Program-made: the position numbers and the translations under genes | Notes under the pieces: generated by a model | Told to the model about the DNA's origin: nothing | Database searches by the model: none | Seen by the model: the letters and a program-made list of their open reading frames with translations, nothing else | Part shown: positions 17,051 to 24,718 of the stretch, one piece after another | Layout: the number at the start of each line of letters is the position of its first letter | Position numbering within the stretch: position 1 is the stretch's first letter | DNA from: Novosphingobium clariflavum | Lineage (GTDB): Bacteria > Pseudomonadota > Alphaproteobacteria > Sphingomonadales > Sphingomonadaceae | NCBI RefSeq assembly: GCF_026420865.1 | Contig: NZ_JAPCWC010000033.1 | Coordinates: 1 to 34,461, forward strand | Direction of reading: 5' to 3' | DNA: 34,461 bases

Positions 17051-17889
17051 TGAGCGATATCTTGCGCAAGTACATGCCTGCCTGGGTAGCCCTGGGCGCC
17101 GCCGCCGTCGTCGGCCTTTCCAGCGTGATCGTCGTGCCGGAAACCGAGCAGGTGGTGATCCTGCGTTCGGGCAGCCCCCAGCGCGTCTACAACGCCTATG
17201 TTCCCGGCGCGCCCTATGGGGCCACCGATGCCGGCATCCACTGGCGGATCCCGCTCTACGAACGCGCGATCCACATCGACAAGCGCCTGCTCTCGGTGGA
17301 CATGGAGCAGGAGCAGGTCCTCTCGACCGACAAGCTGCGCCTCAATGTCGATGCCTTCGCCCGGTTCCGCATCGTCGACCCGGTCAAGGTGGTGCAGACC
17401 GCGCGGACCGCGCAGGGGGTGACCGACCAACTCCAGTCGATCCTCTCCTCGGTGCTGCGCCAGGAACTGGGCAAGCGCACGTTCCAGTCGCTGCTGACCG
17501 CCGAGCGCGGCGAAGCCATGGCCCACATCCGTGACGGCCTCGACCGCGAGGCCCGTCAGTACGGCGCGCAAGTGGTGGACGTGCGGATCAAGCGCGCCGA
17601 TCTTCCCGAAAGCGCGCTGGAAAGCGCCTTCACCCGTATGCAGGCCGCGCGCGAGGAAGAAGCCAAGACGATCAAGGCGCAGGGCCAGAAGGACGCGCAG
17701 ATCATCAGCGCCGATGCCCAGGCCCAGGCCGCCCGCATCTACGCCGATGCCTTCGGCAAGGACCCCAAGTTCTACGACTTCTACCGCGCGATGCAGAGCT
17801 ATTCGGTGTCCTTCGCCAAGGGCGATGCGGGCAAGACGCTTCTGCTTTCGCCCGATAACGCCTATCTTCAGCATTTCCGGGAACCTTGA
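17050..17889 (+). CDS. hflC: HflC, regulator of FtsH protease
   Basis: A 279-residue SPFH protein and partner of HflK. It has an N-terminal membrane anchor (AWVALGAAAVVGLSSVIVV, about residues 12-30) and an SPFH domain (TEQVVILRSGSPQRVYNAY and RIPLYERAIHIDKRLLSVDM). A helical C-terminal part with AREEEAKTIKAQGQKDAQIIS ends in FAKGDAGKTLLLSPDNAYLQ, as in HflC. The ATG shares one base with the hflK stop; a GTG one codon earlier is possible. The two proteins form the membrane microdomain cage that controls FtsH access to substrates. Confidence 0.94.
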   Translation: MSDILRKYMPAWVALGAAAVVGLSSVIVVPETEQVVILRSGSPQRVYNAYVPGAPYGATDAGIHWRIPLYERAIHIDKRLLSVDMEQEQVLSTDKLRLNVDAFARFRIVDPVKVVQTARTAQGVTDQLQSILSSVLRQELGKRTFQSLLTAERGEAMAHIRDGLDREARQYGAQVVDVRIKRADLPESALESAFTRMQAAREEEAKTIKAQGQKDAQIISADAQAQAARIYADAFGKDPKFYDFYRAMQSYSVSFAKGDAGKTLLLSPDNAYLQHFREP

Positions 17890-17910
17890 CGGCTCCCGTT
17901 CGATCCATTG
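17885..17910 (+). promoter_or_regulatory. Possible heat-shock (sigma-32 type) promoter for degP
   Basis: CTTGAC (17885-17890, overlapping the hflC stop) and CCATTG (17905-17910) are 14 nt apart and resemble the CTTG and CCAT boxes of sigma-32 promoters. They lie about 140 nt before degP, whose homologues are often heat- or envelope-stress-induced. This is a visual match only. Confidence 0.3.
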
Positions 17911-18051
17911 AGCAATCATCGGGTCGGCGCCCAAGGGCGGCGGCCCAACGCAGGAACCACCATTCAAACCCGGTTAAGCTGATCCAGCGTCAATCGGGAC
18001 GGTGACGACAGATTGTGACCCTGCACTGTCAGGACGGAGGAATCAAAGGAC

Positions 18052-19605
18052 GTGAAGCCCGTGCGATACGCTTATGGACTGACCACAGCGCTCCTGCTCG
18101 GAGGCGCGACCGCCACCCTGGTCACCGGTTATCCCGCCGGGGCACAGGTTGCCCAGAACGAAGCCAGCCAGATGGCCCATGTGGTGCCCCGCGCGGGCGC
18201 TCCGGCCAGCTTTGCCGACCTCACCGCGCAGCTCGCGCCCGCGGTGGTCAACATCTCGACCCGCCAGCGCGTCCAGGTGCAAGGCAGCGGCGGCGCCAAT
18301 CCCTTTGCCGGGACGCCGTTCGAAGGCCTGTTCGGCGGCGGCGGCAGTTCCGCTCCGCAGACCCGCGAGGCCCAGTCGCTCGGCTCGGGCTTCATCGTCT
18401 CGGCCGATGGCTACATCGTCACCAACAACCACGTGATCACCGCAGAGGGCAAGGGCGAGGTCGAATCGATCACCGTCATCATGCCCGACGGCACCGAACT
18501 GCCCGCCAAGCTGGTCGGCAAGGATGCCGCCTCGGACCTCGCGGTGCTCAAGATCACCGCGCCCAAGCCGCTGCCTTTCGTCAAGTTCGGCGACAGCTCC
18601 AAGGCGCGCGTGGGTGACTGGGTGGTCGCCATCGGCAACCCCTTCGGCCTCGGCGGCACCGTCACGGCCGGCATCGTCTCTGCGGTCTACCGCAACACCG
18701 GTGCCGGCGGCGCCTACGACCGCTATCTCCAGACCGATGCCTCGATCAACCGCGGCAACTCGGGCGGCCCGATGTTCGACATGAACGGCCAGGTGATCGG
18801 CATCAACAACGCGATCTTCTCGCCGACCGGCGGCAGCGTCGGCATCGGTTTCGCGATTCCCGCCGAGATCGCCTCGCCCATCGTCGACAAGCTCATCAAG
18901 GGCGAGAAGATCCAGCGCGGCTACCTCGGTGTGCAGATCCAGGCGCTCAACGAGGATCTCGCCGATTCGATGGGCCTTGAACACAACAAGGGCGAGTTCA
19001 TCCAGAGCGTGGTACCGGAAGGCGCCGCCGCCAAGGCCGGCCTCCAGGCCGGTGACGTGGTGGTGAAGGTCGGCGGCAAGGAAGTGACGCGCGACCAGAG
19101 CCTCTCCTACCTCGTCGCCAATACCGCGCCGGGCACGAAGATCCCGGTCGAACTGATCCGCAACGGCCGCCGCATGACGGTGACCGCGACGGTCGACCAG
19201 CGCCCGACCGAGGACGATCTCGCCCAGAGCTTCGACAGCAGCGGCGACGGCGATTCCGATACCGACGCCTACAACAACCCGCCGGCCCAGCAGACCCAGG
19301 GCGTGATCGAGAAGGCAACCGGCCTGTCCGTGACCACCCTCACCCCGCAGATCGCCCGCCAGCTGGGCGCCTCGGAAGGCACCAAGGGCCTGGTGATCGT
19401 GTCGGTCGACCCGAGTTCGGACGCGGGGCAGAAGGGCTTTGCCCGCGGCTTCATCATCCTCTCGGCCAACAACCAGCCGGTCACCACCAAGGCGGACCTT
19501 GAAAACGTGATCAAGGCCGCCAAGGCCGACAATCGCCCGGCGATCCTGCTGCGTGTCCAGCCGCGCGGCCAGTCGCCCGCCTTCGTGCCGGTTCGCCTGC
19601 GCTAA
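18052..19605 (+). CDS. degP: DegP/HtrA-family periplasmic serine protease (Do)
   Basis: A 517-residue HtrA protease and chaperone for misfolded envelope proteins. An N-terminal signal segment (TTALLLGGATATLVTG) is followed by the trypsin-like domain. The catalytic triad is His127 (TNNHV), Asp162 (ASDLAVLK) and Ser237 (RGNSGGP). PDZ1 begins near GYLGVQIQALNEDL and PDZ2 near TGLSVTTLTPQIA, joined by an Asp/Ser-rich linker. The start is GTG; GTG 18052 has GGAGG 11 nt upstream, and GTG 18061 with AAAGGA is an alternative. It follows hflKC by 162 nt and may have its own promoter. A strong terminator follows. Confidence 0.95.
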   Translation: MKPVRYAYGLTTALLLGGATATLVTGYPAGAQVAQNEASQMAHVVPRAGAPASFADLTAQLAPAVVNISTRQRVQVQGSGGANPFAGTPFEGLFGGGGSSAPQTREAQSLGSGFIVSADGYIVTNNHVITAEGKGEVESITVIMPDGTELPAKLVGKDAASDLAVLKITAPKPLPFVKFGDSSKARVGDWVVAIGNPFGLGGTVTAGIVSAVYRNTGAGGAYDRYLQTDASINRGNSGGPMFDMNGQVIGINNAIFSPTGGSVGIGFAIPAEIASPIVDKLIKGEKIQRGYLGVQIQALNEDLADSMGLEHNKGEFIQSVVPEGAAAKAGLQAGDVVVKVGGKEVTRDQSLSYLVANTAPGTKIPVELIRNGRRMTVTATVDQRPTEDDLAQSFDSSGDGDSDTDAYNNPPAQQTQGVIEKATGLSVTTLTPQIARQLGASEGTKGLVIVSVDPSSDAGQKGFARGFIILSANNQPVTTKADLENVIKAAKADNRPAILLRVQPRGQSPAFVPVRLR

Positions 19606-19628
19606 GCGGTAAAAACCGGAATACGACG

Positions 19629-19659
19629 AAACGCCCGCCGGGAGACCGGCGGGCGTTTT
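19629..19659 (+). terminator. Rho-independent terminator after degP
   Basis: A perfect 13-bp stem, AAACGCCCGCCGG (19629-19641) with its complement at 19646-19658 around a GAGA loop, ending in TTTT. It lies 24 nt after the degP stop and isolates degP from dinB. Confidence 0.92.
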
Positions 19660-19699
19660 CGCATGTGGAGCCTTCCGCGCGCCTCGCTATAACGCGCTC

Positions 19700-20815
19700 A
19701 TGCCACCGGCCGATCATAACCGCGAGGAAGAAGCCGACGGCCTGCGCAAGGTGATCCACATCGACATGGATGCCTTTTTCGCCAGCGTGGAGCAGCGCGA
19801 CGATCCCTCGCTGCGAGGCAAGCCGGTCGCGGTCGGCGGCTCCTCCAAACGCGGCGTCGTCGCCGCCGCCAGCTACGAGGCGCGGCGCTTCGGCGTGCGG
19901 TCTGCGATGCCCTCGGTAACCGCGGCCCGGCTCTGCCCCGACCTGATCTTCCGCAAGGCCCGCTTCGACGTCTACCGCCAGGTGAGCGACCAGATCCGCG
20001 CCATCTTCCTCGACTACACGCCCCATGTCGAACCGCTGTCGCTCGACGAGGCCTATCTCGACGTCACCGCCGACCTCAAGGGCATCGGCTCGGCCACCCG
20101 CATCGCCGAGCAGATCCGCAGCCGCATCAAGGCCGAGACCGGCCTCACCGCAAGCGCCGGGGTGTCGTACAACAAGTTCCTCGCCAAGCTCGCCAGCGAC
20201 CAGAACAAGCCCGATGGCCTCTGCATCATCCGTCCCGGCGAAGGCGCGCGGTTCGTGGCAGGCCTTCCAGTGCGGCGCTTTCACGGCGTCGGCCCGCGCG
20301 GGGCGGAAAAGATGGCCCGCCTCGGCATCGAGACCGGCGCCGACCTTGCCGCACGAGACCTCGCGTTCCTGCGCGCCCACTTCGGCAGCTTCGCCGAGTA
20401 CCTGTTCCGCGCCGCACGCGGCGTCGACCTCCGGCAAGTACGCGCCGACCGTCCGCGCAAGTCGGTCGGCGGCGAGCGCACGTTCTTCGACGACATCGCC
20501 GGGATCGAGGCCCTGCGCACGACGATGGACGAGATCGTCGAGATCGTCTGGGGGCGCATCGACCGCTCCGGCGCGCGCGGTCGCACCGTTACCCTGAAGC
20601 TGCGCTACGCGGATTTCACGACGATCACCCGCGCCCGTTCGCTGCACCATTTCGTCGCCGACAAGGCCGAATTCTCGGCCATCGGCCATGCCCTGCTGAA
20701 CGATCTCCAGCCCCTGCCGCAGCCGATCCGGTTGATGGGCCTGACACTCTCCGCTCTCGAACGCGGCGAGGATGAGCAAAGCCAGCCGAAGGACGGCCAG
20801 CTTTCGCTGCTATAG
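19700..20815 (+). CDS. dinB: DNA polymerase IV (Y family)
   Basis: A 371-residue Y-family translesion polymerase. The catalytic carboxylates are Asp22 in IHIDMDAFFASVEQ and Asp116-Glu117 in LSLDEAYLDVT. The palm and finger motifs SYEARRFGVRSAMPS and ASAGVSYNKFLAKLASDQNKP are intact. The thumb and little-finger parts follow, and the C-terminus ends in GQLSLL, a good beta-clamp-binding peptide. Length is normal. I see no clear LexA box in the short upstream gap, which is mostly the degP terminator. It is convergent with the Nudix gene, with only 20 nt between stops. Confidence 0.96.
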   Translation: MPPADHNREEEADGLRKVIHIDMDAFFASVEQRDDPSLRGKPVAVGGSSKRGVVAAASYEARRFGVRSAMPSVTAARLCPDLIFRKARFDVYRQVSDQIRAIFLDYTPHVEPLSLDEAYLDVTADLKGIGSATRIAEQIRSRIKAETGLTASAGVSYNKFLAKLASDQNKPDGLCIIRPGEGARFVAGLPVRRFHGVGPRGAEKMARLGIETGADLAARDLAFLRAHFGSFAEYLFRAARGVDLRQVRADRPRKSVGGERTFFDDIAGIEALRTTMDEIVEIVWGRIDRSGARGRTVTLKLRYADFTTITRARSLHHFVADKAEFSAIGHALLNDLQPLPQPIRLMGLTLSALERGEDEQSQPKDGQLSLL

Positions 20816-20835
20816 GCGATCCTCCAACCGCATGG

Positions 20836-21303
20836 TCAAAGCGCGAGGAACCACCCCGCCCACTCGGTGATCTTCCCGGCGCGCCCCTGCGGCATCCATT
20901 CGGGCAGGCCGTCCAGGGGAAACACGCCCACCTCGACGATCTCCCGCCCATCAGCCCTGGGCTGCCCGGAAAAACGCCCGGCAACGATGTTCACGCGGTT
21001 GCAGGCACCGTGGAGGTCTTCCTCGACGAATTGCAGGAGGCGTGCCTGCGCCAGTTCCAAGCCGGTCTCTTCGGCAAACTCGCGCAGCCCTGCCGCAAGC
21101 GGGTCCTCACCCCGGCGAAGGCCGCCGCCCGGCGCCATCCACTTGCCCGATCCATAGGAATGGCGCAGCAGTAGCACCCGGTCCTGCCCGTCGAGTGCCA
21201 GCACTTGCACGCCTTCGAGCCGCGAGCGCCGGAACCGCCAGACCGTGACCCGGCCCCGGTGGGCAAGGCGGTACAGTGCGCGGTGCCACTGTGCCGGCAA
21301 CAA
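20836..21303 (-). CDS. Nudix hydrolase
   Basis: A 155-residue Nudix pyrophosphohydrolase. The full Nudix box GX5EX7REUXEEXGU is present (GLRRGE, then DPLAAGL, then REFAEETGL, about residues 61-83). It lies directly downstream of pgl with a 2-nt gap. No ATG is available at the N-terminus, so a TTG at 21303 is taken as the start and translation probably depends on coupling to pgl. An N-terminal basic stretch (HRALYRLAHRGRVTVWRFRRSR) precedes the fold. Substrate unknown; this subgroup often acts on nucleotide diphosphate derivatives. Confidence 0.88.
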   Translation of the reverse strand: MLPAQWHRALYRLAHRGRVTVWRFRRSRLEGVQVLALDGQDRVLLLRHSYGSGKWMAPGGGLRRGEDPLAAGLREFAEETGLELAQARLLQFVEEDLHGACNRVNIVAGRFSGQPRADGREIVEVGVFPLDGLPEWMPQGRAGKITEWAGWFLAL

Positions 21304-21305
21304 GC

Positions 21306-21926
21306 TCAGCAGAAACAGGTGACCTTGTGCCGCGCCGCGGCCAGCAGGCGGGCAACGGGAAGATCATGCTCGCCCTTCACCGCCGCCTCGAAGATCGCGC
21401 GCTTGTCGTCGCCGCGAATCACGAAGACGATCTCGTCGCTGTCGGTCAGCGCCGGAATGGTCAGGCTGAGACGGTCGAACGGCGCCTCGGGCGGCAGCGG
21501 ATCGGGGGTGAGACGCCGCACCGGATGCGGATCGGTTGCCTGCGGGTCGGTGTTGGGGAACAGCGAGGCGATATGACCGTCGCCGCCCATGCCCAGCCAG
21601 GCAATGGCGAAGTGCGGCGGGCGGGCATCCTCGGCAAGCGGCACGATGCGCGCGCCGACGGGTTCGAGCCGCGCGCGGATCTTGCCGACGTTGCTGGCGG
21701 GATGGTCTTCCTCGACGATGCGATCGTCGCCCGGCCAGACCGCGATGCGGTGCCAGGGCAGATCCTCATGCGCGAGGATATCGAAGATCGGAAACGGGGT
21801 GGAACCACCGGGAACGGTGATCGCGATATCGTCCGCGGTGGTGGCGAGTGCCGCCTTCAGGCGCGCGGCGAACCACTGGGCGATCGCCGCATTGTCGGCG
21901 TTTTCGATGATTTCTAGCTTGGGCAT
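21306..21926 (-). CDS. pgl: 6-phosphogluconolactonase
   Basis: A 206-residue 6-phosphogluconolactonase, hydrolysing 6-phosphogluconolactone in the oxidative pentose phosphate and Entner-Doudoroff routes. Signatures are TVPGGSTPFPIFDIL near residue 40, VWPGDDRIVEEDHPASNVG and the highly typical WLGMGGDGHIASLFPNTDP. The frame is open upstream into dps, but ATG 21926 (MPKLEIIENAD) gives the normal length. No good ribosome site precedes it, and the start codon lies inside a strong hairpin (21921-21956). It is downstream of dps and directly upstream of the Nudix gene. Confidence 0.92.
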   Translation of the reverse strand: MPKLEIIENADNAAIAQWFAARLKAALATTADDIAITVPGGSTPFPIFDILAHEDLPWHRIAVWPGDDRIVEEDHPASNVGKIRARLEPVGARIVPLAEDARPPHFAIAWLGMGGDGHIASLFPNTDPQATDPHPVRRLTPDPLPPEAPFDRLSLTIPALTDSDEIVFVIRGDDKRAIFEAAVKGEHDLPVARLLAAARHKVTCFC

Positions 21927-21956
21927 GGAGGGAGCAATAGCACTCCCCCCATGCCC
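21921..21956. promoter_or_regulatory. Hairpin containing the pgl start codon
   Basis: GGGCATGGAGGGAG (21921-21934) pairs with CTCCCCCCATGCCC (21943-21956) with one mismatch and an 8-nt loop. On the minus strand it follows the dps stop by 22 nt and includes the pgl ATG (21926-21924). It may act as a dps terminator without a U-tract, or hold the pgl start in a closed form. Confidence 0.6.
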
Positions 21957-21978
21957 GTTGCCAGTCTCAAGCAATGGA

Positions 21979-22437
21979 TCAGGCGATGATTTCGCGCAGG
22001 AACCAGGCGCGCTGTTCGGCCTGGTCGGTCCAGTCGTCGATGATACCGTCAGTGGCATTGTCGCCCGCTTCGCCGGCCAATTCCTTGGTCGCCTTCAGCG
22101 TGGCGACATAGGCGGTGTTGTCCTCGAACAGGGCCTTGACCATGGCCGCCGCGTCCAGCGAGGTGTCATCCTCGTCCTTGATCGTGGTCTTGGCGCCGAT
22201 CGAACCGATGGAGGTCAGCGTCTTGCCGCCCAGCTTGCGCACGCGCTCGGCGATCAGGTCGGTCAGACCGAAGATCTCGGTGGCCTGCGCATCGAACAGC
22301 AAGTGCAGATCGTGGAACTGCGGCCCCCGGACGTGCCAATGGAAATTCTTGGTCTTCACGTAGAGCGCAAAAGTATCGGCCAGCAGCCCATTGAGGCTGT
22401 CGATCAACGCGGCTTTCGAATTGTCCTTGGAAGTCAT
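21979..22437 (-). CDS. dps: Dps-family DNA-binding/ferroxidase miniferritin
   Basis: A 152-residue Dps protein, which forms dodecamers that oxidise and store iron and protect DNA in starvation and oxidative stress. The shared ferroxidase ligands are intact with canonical spacing: His33, His45, Asp49, Asp60 and Glu64 (in KNFHWHVRGPQFHDLHLLFDAQATEI and LTDLIAE). The N-terminus is short with few lysines, so DNA binding may be weak. GAGGG lies about 10 nt before the ATG. Only 36 nt separate the start from repeat copy 1, so the promoter must lie in or beyond the repeat; a sigma-EcfG-like promoter is seen at 22751-22775. Confidence 0.95.
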   Translation of the reverse strand: MTSKDNSKAALIDSLNGLLADTFALYVKTKNFHWHVRGPQFHDLHLLFDAQATEIFGLTDLIAERVRKLGGKTLTSIGSIGAKTTIKDEDDTSLDAAAMVKALFEDNTAYVATLKATKELAGEAGDNATDGIIDDWTDQAEQRAWFLREIIA

Positions 22438-22473
22438 GCCTTGGTTCCCTCGATTGGTCCGTCGTGGAAGTTT

Positions 22474-22743
22474 CTAGGTCGTAAACTCATAAACGGCACC
22501 ATCGAGGCGCCCAAATGGCGAACAGATCGGGCCGAAGTTGCCGCCGGGCGGGCTGGTTGCCCGTCCAAGGCAGCTTCGGTTCGAGATGGAAGCCATTTGG
22601 GCGCCCCTTCGGGGTTTGACCAAAATGGCCCAGCGCTGCGTCGGGAAGTCTTGAAATATCGACATATTCCATCGCCTTCCCTCCTGTCGCTGAGCCATTT
22701 TGCCTCAAACCTCGATGGTGCCGTTTATGAGTTTACGACCTAG
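22474..22743 (-). repeat. Structured palindromic element, copy 1 (270 bp)
   Basis: Perfect 34-bp terminal inverted repeats (22474-22507 and 22710-22743) share the core GTAAACTCATAAACGGCACC and end in CTAG. Two hairpins lie inside: arms 22621-22635 with 22688-22702, and 14-bp arms 22506-22519 with 22592-22605 enclosing a nested pair (22532-22542 with 22569-22579). Copy 2 at 33568-33858 is the same element in opposite orientation, about 93% identical plus a 21-nt insertion. Read towards dps, a 74-codon frame runs from 22698 to the terminal TAG, but its substitution pattern argues against a protein. It may be a MITE-like insertion or a structured leader RNA. Mobility and function are inference; the repeat itself is plain in the sequence. 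Confidence 0.93.
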
Positions 22744-22750
22744 ATGGGTG

Positions 22751-22775
22751 AACGCTTGAATTGAAGTCCGGTTCA
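22751..22775 (-). promoter_or_regulatory. Near-consensus sigma-EcfG promoter facing dps
   Basis: On the minus strand TGAAC (22775-22771), a 16-nt spacer and CGTT (22754-22751) match the alphaproteobacterial general-stress consensus GGAAC-N16/17-CGTT with one change. A start would fall within a few bases of the outer end of repeat copy 1, so the whole repeat would become the dps 5' leader. dps is a frequent member of this regulon. Confidence 0.5.
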
Positions 22776-22790
22776 CGTGCGAATTTTCGA

Positions 22791-23348
22791 TCACACAAGT
22801 GAGAATTCCCGAAGAAACAGTATGATCGCGGCAAGCAACAGCCCCCCGCCGAACACGCGGCGGGCCCAGCGCACCATGCGCCACTCCAGCACTTGCGGCG
22901 CGCCCCAGGCCAGCCCGGCAAGAACCCCGCCGCCCAGCGCGCCGCCCGCTGCGGCGGCAATGGGAGCGGCCAGCCCGACGCCGAGCCCCAGGACCAGAAA
23001 CCGCGCAGCGTCGGTCAGTTCCTGCGCAAAAAGCACAAGCATCAGTGCGCCGAGCGAATTGGTCGGCTCCCTCGGGCTGCGCCGGGCTACCATCAGCAGC
23101 AGTTCCCCACCGGCCAGCGCCAACGCCAGGCCGGCAAAGACCGCCCGCGCCGGCGGCGGTAGCGTAGCCAGCAGCAGGCTTGCCGCCCAGCCTGCCAGCC
23201 CGGCGGTCACCACCGCGCAGGCCAGCGCGACCAGCAGGACGCCGGGCCTCGCCCCCTGCCGCAGGACCAGCCCCGCCACGGTCGCCTGATCACGGGAACC
23301 GAAACCCGCGAGCAGAACCGCAATCCACGTCAGGTAAAAGGCAGACAT
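22791..23348 (-). CDS. TMEM165/GDT1-like (UPF0016-like) membrane protein
   Basis: A 185-residue protein with about six membrane segments and an internal two-fold plan. The positions where the Gdt1/UPF0016 cation exchangers carry EXGD(K/R)(T/S) are here GSRDQAT (about 17-23) in the first half and QELTDAAR (about 107-114) in the second. The motifs are recognisable but degenerate, so cation (Mn2+ or Ca2+) transport is uncertain. It is transcribed towards dps, with repeat copy 1 between. Other small polytopic proteins cannot be excluded. Confidence 0.5.
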   Translation of the reverse strand: MSAFYLTWIAVLLAGFGSRDQATVAGLVLRQGARPGVLLVALACAVVTAGLAGWAASLLLATLPPPARAVFAGLALALAGGELLLMVARRSPREPTNSLGALMLVLFAQELTDAARFLVLGLGVGLAAPIAAAAGGALGGGVLAGLAWGAPQVLEWRMVRWARRVFGGGLLLAAIILFLREFSLV

Positions 23349-23419
23349 CGACCCCGCGCCAAAATCCCATGATAGGGCAGCACTTTAGGCGAACCGCGCG
23401 AGGCTGTCGCCCCTCATGC

Positions 23420-23875
23420 TCACTTGCTGTCGGCGCGGGAGATCAAGGCATCGAGCGCCGCCCGGCCCTGCCGCAGTTCCGGCAGGATCTTGCTCAGTTC
23501 GTGCCGGGTGATCCGCTTGCCGCCCTCGCTGTCCACCGCCTGAGCCTCGACCAGCCGGTGGAGAGCTTCCACCAATGCGAGAATCGGGTCCACACCGGTC
23601 ATGCGCTCGGGCAGCCCGACCGCGCGCGACTGTGCCAGATGGAGACAGCGATCGATCGCTCCAGGGCCGAACTGGCGCTCGATCGTCAGCAGCAGCAACG
23701 GGTCGAGGCTAGTCGCCTCGGCCTTGGCATTGCGGATCGTGCCGGCGGAGCAACCCAGCCGCTCGGCCAGTTGCCGGTCGTTGAAACTCAGGCTCTTTTG
23801 CAGCTGCCGCAGGATCGCGGAGACCGCCTTGCGGTATTCTTCACTGGTCGGAGCGCCGGTTCGGTTGGCTGTCAT
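23420..23875 (-). CDS. Small helix-turn-helix protein, unknown targets
   Basis: A 151-residue protein whose N-terminal third contains a probable HTH (LSFNDRQLAERLGCSAGTIRNAKAE, about residues 29-53). A helical C-terminal part (HRLVEAQAVDSEGGKRITRHELSKILPELRQG) follows. ATG 23875 is used; a TTG two codons earlier is the alternative. It is divergent from the L,D-transpeptidase gene with a 104-nt gap, so it may regulate that gene or itself; this is inference from position. No family name can be given safely. Confidence 0.6.
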   Translation of the reverse strand: MTANRTGAPTSEEYRKAVSAILRQLQKSLSFNDRQLAERLGCSAGTIRNAKAEATSLDPLLLLTIERQFGPGAIDRCLHLAQSRAVGLPERMTGVDPILALVEALHRLVEAQAVDSEGGKRITRHELSKILPELRQGRAALDALISRADSK

Positions 23876-23979
23876 GCGCAAAGCTTTCGTGGCGATGAAC
23901 GCGAATTCAGCACGTTGTGACGATTCATGCGATTCTCCCCAAGACCTTGTCGACTGATTTGTCCTAATGGGGCGAGGAT

Positions 23980-24681
23980 ATGAATTTCAGCCGACGTAAC
24001 TTCATCGTTGCCGCGACGGCGTTCGCGGCGAGTTCCACCACTGCGGCCAGCGCGATTTCTTCCTCGCCCTTCGGCGTGGGCGGCGTGCTGCCCGATCTGC
24101 CGCAAACTCCCCTGCCCGGCGCGATTGCCGGCAGATCCGCCGTGCTGCCGGCCATGCCCGCAGTCCGCGCGGGCGTTGCCCCTGCGCTGTTCGACGCGGC
24201 CATGGCCGCGCTCGACAAGCACAGCGGCCGGGTCATGCGGGACCGAATCGGCATTGTCGACTTCTCGGCCTCGTCATCTGACCCACGCCTCCATCTTGTC
24301 GACCTTGTCGGCGGGACGACTTCGACGCTGCATGTCGCCCATGGCAGCGGCTCGGATCCGAATCACACCGGATGGCTTCAACGCTTCTCGAACAGTCCTG
24401 GTTCCAACGCCACCAGCGAAGGTGCCTACCTGACCTCGGACTACTATTTCGGGCGCCATGGCCGTTCGCAGCGCCTGATCGGACTGGACGCGACCAACAA
24501 CAACGCGCTCGACCGCGCCATCGTCATTCACGGCGCATGGTACGCCGAGCCCTCGATGATCGCGGTGCACGGCAAGCTCGGCCGCAGCCAGGGCTGCCTC
24601 GCGGTCGGCGACAGCCTGCTTAACCGCGCCTTCGATCATCTCGGCTCGGGCCGCCTGATCTACGCGGCCAAGGTCGCCTGA
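23980..24681 (+). CDS. Murein L,D-transpeptidase catalytic domain (YkuD_2) family protein, Tat signal
   Basis: A 233-residue exported protein with a twin-arginine-like signal (SRRNFIVAATAFAASS). The C-terminal catalytic domain contains VIHGAWYAEP (His184) and the active-site block VHGKLGRSQGCLAV (His197, nucleophile Cys206), as in the YkuD-type L,D-transpeptidases that form 3-3 peptidoglycan cross-links or attach proteins to murein. The long first half (residues 30-120) is not a known substrate domain. A ribosome site GGGGCGAGG precedes the ATG. It is monocistronic, ended by a bidirectional terminator. Confidence 0.88.
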   Translation: MNFSRRNFIVAATAFAASSTTAASAISSSPFGVGGVLPDLPQTPLPGAIAGRSAVLPAMPAVRAGVAPALFDAAMAALDKHSGRVMRDRIGIVDFSASSSDPRLHLVDLVGGTTSTLHVAHGSGSDPNHTGWLQRFSNSPGSNATSEGAYLTSDYYFGRHGRSQRLIGLDATNNNALDRAIVIHGAWYAEPSMIAVHGKLGRSQGCLAVGDSLLNRAFDHLGSGRLIYAAKVA

Positions 24682-24685
24682 AACG

Positions 24686-24711
24686 AAAGGGGCCGGTTTC
24701 CCGGCCCCTTT
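24686..24711. terminator. Bidirectional terminator
   Basis: A perfect 11-bp stem AAAGGGGCCGG / CCGGCCCCTTT with a TTTC loop, flanked by A-run and T-run ends. It lies between the convergent L,D-transpeptidase and HAD-IIB genes and can serve both. Confidence 0.85.
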
Positions 24712-24718
24712 CCCGCGA

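Noticed and set aside
17953..17975. GGAAC...GGTT before degP as a sigma-EcfG promoter
   Set aside because: Spacer is only 14 nt and the second box is GGTT, two deviations from the consensus.
22487..22708. Alternative frame in repeat copy 1 that reads like a natural protein end
   Set aside because: The matching frame in copy 2 is stopped by a TAA inside the 21-nt insertion, so it is not maintained.
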